From the NCBI GenBank assembly GCA_041653955.1, contig JBAZEH010000009.1, positions 1-44,682 of the forward strand: a stretch of 44,682 bases of DNA. The letters run 5' to 3'. The stretch comes from UBA1562 sp041653955. GTDB taxonomy: Bacteria > Omnitrophota > Gorgyraeia > Gygaellales > Profunditerraquicolaceae. This document shows positions 42,041-44,682 of the stretch, in pieces. Position numbers and translations under genes: made by a program. A model generated the notes under the pieces. It had not been told where the DNA came from and did no database searches. It saw nothing but the letters and a program-made list of their open reading frames with translations. How positions within the stretch are numbered: the first letter of the stretch is position 1; every line of letters starts with the position of its first letter.

Positions 42041-42907
42041 CTATCGCCTTATCCTGCGAAATCCCGAACAATTTATAGTTTCCAGTTTTTCTTCTTTTTC
42101 TATCCTGTCCAAAAGCAGGTTAAGCCCGAGGGTATCGGAAGATATGTGCCCCGCGATAACCACATTAAGGTTCGCGTCTTTGACCTTTTTTAAATGCTCT
42201 TCGCTTAAATGCATTGAAACCAGCGTCCTGACCCCTCTCTGGTACATCTTATCGTAAATATCCTTGTGCCCTTCTGTCCCTCCGGTCATCTCAAGAAAGA
42301 TCTTGCCTACACGCCTCTTAGGGCTTCCAAGCAATATCCGCGGCCCGGCATTATCTTTTGCCGCGCCCTTATACTCCGGGATACCATTCAAGATATCCAG
42401 TATATCCTCTACCCTTTTGGGCTTCTCTCTATTGAATAACTTTTCAAGAAAATACGCTACGTGGTTATCCGCCGGAGTATGCACGCACATATAAGGCATA
42501 TCTAACAGGCGCGCGGCATCGGCTGAACGCATATGATTTTGCGGCATTACCCTTCTTCCTACCTCGCGCCTGCGCTCTTCTATCAGCCCTTCGGCCACTT
42601 TCTTATTTATACCGGCCTTAACCAACAGATCAACCTGCAAACGCATTACTTCATAAAATACCGCGTAGGCGCTCCCTTCCGGGTGGTGGGCGATAACCAG
42701 GTCAAGCCCTTCCCGGCTGCGGATCTTATCCGCCAGCAGCAACTCCGGTACCTCAACATCTATCCCGACCATGATCTTTTTTATATCCGTGCCGGGATTA
42801 CCATATAACAGAGCGGTATCCTCAAAAGAAGTTATAGCCCTGCTTTTTCTGGGGTCGCGCTCCTTCCCAAACTTTATTATCTGTTTATATATATGCCCGA
42901 GTTTCAT
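42041..42907 (-). CDS. NIF3-like (DUF34) protein
   Basis: The 288-residue protein belongs to the NIF3/DUF34 group of putative metal-binding hydrolases. The His-rich metal segments DLVIAHHPEGS near residue 90, CVHTPADNH near 150 and VVIAGHISSDTLGLN near the C-terminus are conserved in position. It differs from standard NIF3 in the middle (an added NREKPKRVEDILDILNG segment). GTP cyclohydrolase I type 2 is the common database label, but the true activity is not established. It overlaps cvpA by 4 bp and precedes dnaG by 2 bp. Confidence 0.75.
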   Translation of the reverse strand: MKLGHIYKQIIKFGKERDPRKSRAITSFEDTALLYGNPGTDIKKIMVGIDVEVPELLLADKIRSREGLDLVIAHHPEGSAYAVFYEVMRLQVDLLVKAGINKKVAEGLIEERRREVGRRVMPQNHMRSADAARLLDMPYMCVHTPADNHVAYFLEKLFNREKPKRVEDILDILNGIPEYKGAAKDNAGPRILLGSPKRRVGKIFLEMTGGTEGHKDIYDKMYQRGVRTLVSMHLSEEHLKKVKDANLNVVIAGHISSDTLGLNLLLDRIEKEEKLETINCSGFRRIRR

Positions 42908-43488
42908 TGTTTGGTGAGACTTTCCTGGATTCTAACGACAGTATCGTTAAATTTCTCTTGCGGCCTGAATTTAGAGACCACGCTCTCCCATAACCAGGTA
43001 TATGCCGCTGGCGCGGCCATGACGAGGCGCTTGCCGGAATAGGAAGAAGCAATACTATCCCTGAAGTATCCGACCGGAGCTACCAAAAATATAAATACGA
43101 TCAGGCTTATCAAAAGCAGGCTCCTGAATATCCCTAAGATAAAACTGCCCCATCTGTTAAGCCTGGGAGCTGCCTCTGCCTTGAAAAAACGCGAGAAAAA
43201 CCTTCCGATCAAGGCAAATATAAAATAGCCCGCGAACACAAGAACAAGAAATGAGAAAAAAGAAAGGTACTCCAAAGGCATATTTTTTGAGCCCATAAAA
43301 GTACCTACATAATCAGAAAGATTTATATAATAATGAAAGGATATATATATCGCTGAAATAACGCCTAATAACCTGAACAGTTCAGCGAAAAAACCGTTTT
43401 TTATAGCGACGTAACATACTCGCATAAAAAGGATTACAAAAAATATATCAACCCAATTGAATTGCTTTAAGGTGTCTGGTAAAGCCAT
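42904..43488 (-). CDS. cvpA: CvpA family membrane protein
   Basis: The 194-residue protein has four hydrophobic segments. It carries the CvpA pattern NWVDIFFVILFMRVCYVAIKNGFFAELFRLLG near the N-terminus (parts: NWVDIFFVILF, NGFFAELFRLLG) and an SFLVLVFAGYFIFALIGRFFSRFF second half. CvpA proteins were named for colicin V production and are generally tied to envelope integrity. The gene has no strong ribosome site at the ATG but lies directly after a near-consensus promoter (43549-43521), making it the first gene of the run that includes dnaG and rpoD. Confidence 0.85.
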   Translation of the reverse strand: MALPDTLKQFNWVDIFFVILFMRVCYVAIKNGFFAELFRLLGVISAIYISFHYYINLSDYVGTFMGSKNMPLEYLSFFSFLVLVFAGYFIFALIGRFFSRFFKAEAAPRLNRWGSFILGIFRSLLLISLIVFIFLVAPVGYFRDSIASSYSGKRLVMAAPAAYTWLWESVVSKFRPQEKFNDTVVRIQESLTKQ

Positions 43489-43520
43489 ATTTTTTATATA
43501 GTTAGGGGGAAATTTCTAAA

Positions 43521-43549
43521 AGTATAACATATAAAAGGGGTAATGTCAA
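43521..43549 (-). promoter_or_regulatory. Consensus sigma-70 promoter before cvpA-nif3-dnaG-rpoD
   Basis: On the minus strand a perfect TTGACA (43549-43544) and TATACT (43526-43521) are separated by 17 bp, the best promoter in the window. The start is expected near 43514. A perfect 12-bp palindrome abuts it upstream (43551-43562). Confidence 0.85.
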
Positions 43550-43550
43550 G

Positions 43551-43562
43551 GAAAGCGCTTTC
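43551..43562. promoter_or_regulatory. Palindrome GAAAGCGCTTTC next to the -35 element
   Basis: This perfect 12-bp palindrome is the core of a 19-bp near-palindrome running into the -35 hexamer of the cvpA promoter. It could be an operator, or the stem of a transcription terminator for the small secreted-protein gene, whose stop lies 11 bp away at 43574. There is no T-run. Confidence 0.4.
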
Positions 43563-43573
43563 TTGCCCTGGGA

Positions 43574-44014
43574 TTACGACTTTATTAACAGGTATGTCCA
43601 GTTCCGCGACGCTCCGTCAACAGCTCCAGTGCCTTCATTACCTATTCTTATGGTAACCGTATTAGCTGATGTTATGGTAGCGCCCTGGTAAAAAAGATCA
43701 GCTTCAATAGCGCTTGGGGGTGTAAGGAATATCCTGTCTGTGGTGGCGGCGCCGGTAACGGTTACCGTAAGCGTAGTAGAGGCTGCCGCTGCAATTGAGG
43801 GGGGATTAACAGCAACTGCTCCATGCAGAAGCCCCGTAAACGCTGTTCCGCTTGAGCCGATTGTCATGCTATTTGTAACGGAAAGCTCATTATAGCTGCC
43901 GTAAGGGCTCGGATAATAGGTGGTAATAGTCAGGGATTCCGCGTAAACTGTTGCGCAGGATAAAAGAAAGAGAGAAAATACGGCAATCATAATAATACCG
44001 GCGTATCTACGCAT
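43574..44014 (-). CDS. Small secreted protein with TTYYPSPYGSYNEL motif
   Basis: The 146-residue protein has an N-terminal signal peptide (residues about 1-25, IIMIAVFSLFLLSCATVYA); the LLSC stretch could also be read as a lipobox, though the residue after the Cys fits poorly. Just after cleavage comes SLTITTYYPSPYGSYNELSV, a motif that I recall as a recurrent mature N-terminus in secreted proteins of Omnitrophota. The rest is a Thr/Ala/Ser-rich beta-type sequence without cysteines. The function is unknown. A CGGAGGT site precedes the ATG. The gene lies 43 bp after the mtaB-like gene and before the cvpA promoter. Confidence 0.75.
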   Translation of the reverse strand: MRRYAGIIMIAVFSLFLLSCATVYAESLTITTYYPSPYGSYNELSVTNSMTIGSSGTAFTGLLHGAVAVNPPSIAAAASTTLTVTVTGAATTDRIFLTPPSAIEADLFYQGATITSANTVTIRIGNEGTGAVDGASRNWTYLLIKS

Positions 44015-44057
44015 ACAACACCTCCGTTTTTTATATGCCTGGCGGCCTATTTATTCA

Positions 44058-44682
44058 TTATTTTATGATAAAAGAACCTTCAATGCAATCCTTATTTACG
44101 TTTACTTTCTCTAACCGGGCCTTTATAATTTTATTCTTAAGCTCATTAACTGATCTGGCTTTTACCCTGATATAATTGTCGGTGTAACCCTCCCAATATC
44201 CGTTATCCCGTTTGCTGCGCTCCTCTATAAGCAGGTCCATCTCTTTCCCCTTAAACTGTTTTTTATAGGCAAAAGAGGATATTTTAACGGCCTCTCTAAG
44301 CCGCCCTATCCTCTCTCTTATCGCAACAGGGCCTGCCCCATCTTTTAACAGAGCAGCAGAAGTCCCGGGCCTCCTGCTGTAAGGAAATATATGCGCGCGT
44401 AACGGCATGATCTCCATGGCCAGATCCAGCGTATTGCGGAAATTTCTCTCCCCTTCTCCGGGAAACCCCACCATGATATCGGTAGTAATAGCTACCCCCG
44501 GGATCCTGTCTTTTATTTTCTTGATCAATGCCCGGTAATCATCGCGGCTATAACGACGGTTCATCTTCTTGAGGATATCATCATCTCCGCTTTGGATGGG
44601 TATATGCAGATGCCGGCATAACTTTCCAGAAACTGCCATCTTACTGATCAACCCCTCTGAGATATCGCCTGCCTCTATAGAA
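44058..44682 (-). CDS. mtaB: MiaB/MtaB-type tRNA methylthiotransferase (partial, N-terminus beyond window)
   Basis: The frame is open to the right window edge. The visible 207 residues are the second half of a radical-SAM methylthiotransferase: RHLHIPIQSGDDDILKKMNRRYSRDDY (key LHIPIQSGDD and MNRRYS), ITTDIMVGFPGEGERNF and HIFPYSRRPGTSA, followed by a TRAM-like C-terminal domain. The PYSRRPGT-x-A sequence and the short tail favour MtaB, which methylthiolates t6A37 to ms2t6A37, over MiaB or RimO. The [4Fe-4S] cysteines would lie in the missing part. With tsaD at 8089-9075 the window holds two steps of the same tRNA modification. Confidence 0.85.
   Translation of the reverse strand, partial: SIEAGDISEGLISKMAVSGKLCRHLHIPIQSGDDDILKKMNRRYSRDDYRALIKKIKDRIPGVAITTDIMVGFPGEGERNFRNTLDLAMEIMPLRAHIFPYSRRPGTSAALLKDGAGPVAIRERIGRLREAVKISSFAYKKQFKGKEMDLLIEERSKRDNGYWEGYTDNYIRVKARSVNELKNKIIKARLEKVNVNKDCIEGSFIIK

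Noticed and set aside
42039..42071. dnaG start at 42071
   Set aside because: It would lie inside the NIF3-like gene; ATG 42038 has a ribosome site and gives the usual primase N-terminus.

Overview
The window reads as a piece of chromosome from an uncultivated, outer-membrane-bearing bacterium, most likely of the Omnitrophota (OP3) or a close PVC-type relative. The pointers are a secreted small protein with the TTYYPSPYGSYNEL motif that I recall from that phylum, a C-terminal-Phe beta-barrel protein with a signal peptide, and an EF-G with the sequence character of the spdEFG1-like class. This assignment is inference and would need marker-gene phylogeny. All protein genes but one lie on the minus strand, in long, tightly packed runs.

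Reading in the direction of transcription (high to low coordinates): a partial MtaB-type methylthiotransferase (44682-44058) and a small secreted protein (44014-43574) are followed by a near-consensus promoter (43549-43521). That promoter leads cvpA, a NIF3-like gene, dnaG, rpoD and a PAS-PAS-HD-GYP gene (43488-37321). Next is a remarkable single gene (37226-34134) in which a membrane segment, a roughly 220-residue coiled coil and a Pro-Glu-rich repeat linker are fused in frame to a full-length elongation factor G. Two tRNA genes (CAT and Val-CAC) follow, with their own promoter and a leader hairpin that copies the 5' end of the first tRNA. Then come a zinc-ribbon coiled-coil gene, an RNase HI gene, the RNase P RNA gene (rnpB), yebC, ruvC, two tandem 86-bp repeats, ruvA, scpB and an aromatic amino acid block (pheA, hisC, aroF, tyrA). 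The run ends with cmk, lepA, lepB, pgsA and plsY (to 21291).

Between 21290 and 20489 is a small gene of unknown function with a good promoter, a roughly 180-nt structured leader and an intrinsic terminator. A TPR plus beta-barrel outer membrane protein (20488-17750) converges on the only plus-strand gene, a 1078-residue GH94/GH161-like glycoside phosphorylase (14505-17741).

From a promoter at 14391-14363 a 14-kb run with no gap above about 45 bp holds gatC, gatA, gatB, a CtpA-type protease, a divergent polysaccharide deacetylase, tsaD and mgtC. It continues with a bactofilin fused to an excisionase-type DNA-binding domain, a membrane-anchored protein with the same DNA-binding fold, larB, and the corrinoid/methyl part of the Wood-Ljungdahl pathway (acsC, acsV, cooC, acsD, acsE). 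It ends in a diacylglycerol-kinase gene cut by the window edge. The acs genes supply both subunits of the corrinoid iron-sulfur protein, its reductive activator, the methyltransferase and a nickel-insertion ATPase. The CODH and acetyl-CoA synthase catalytic subunits (acsA, acsB) are not in this window.

The observations I rate highest are the membrane-tethered coiled-coil EF-G, the bactofilin-HTH and HTH-membrane pair, the tRNA-mimicking leader hairpin, the structured leader before the small unknown gene, and the tandem repeat that fills the ruvC-ruvA gap.
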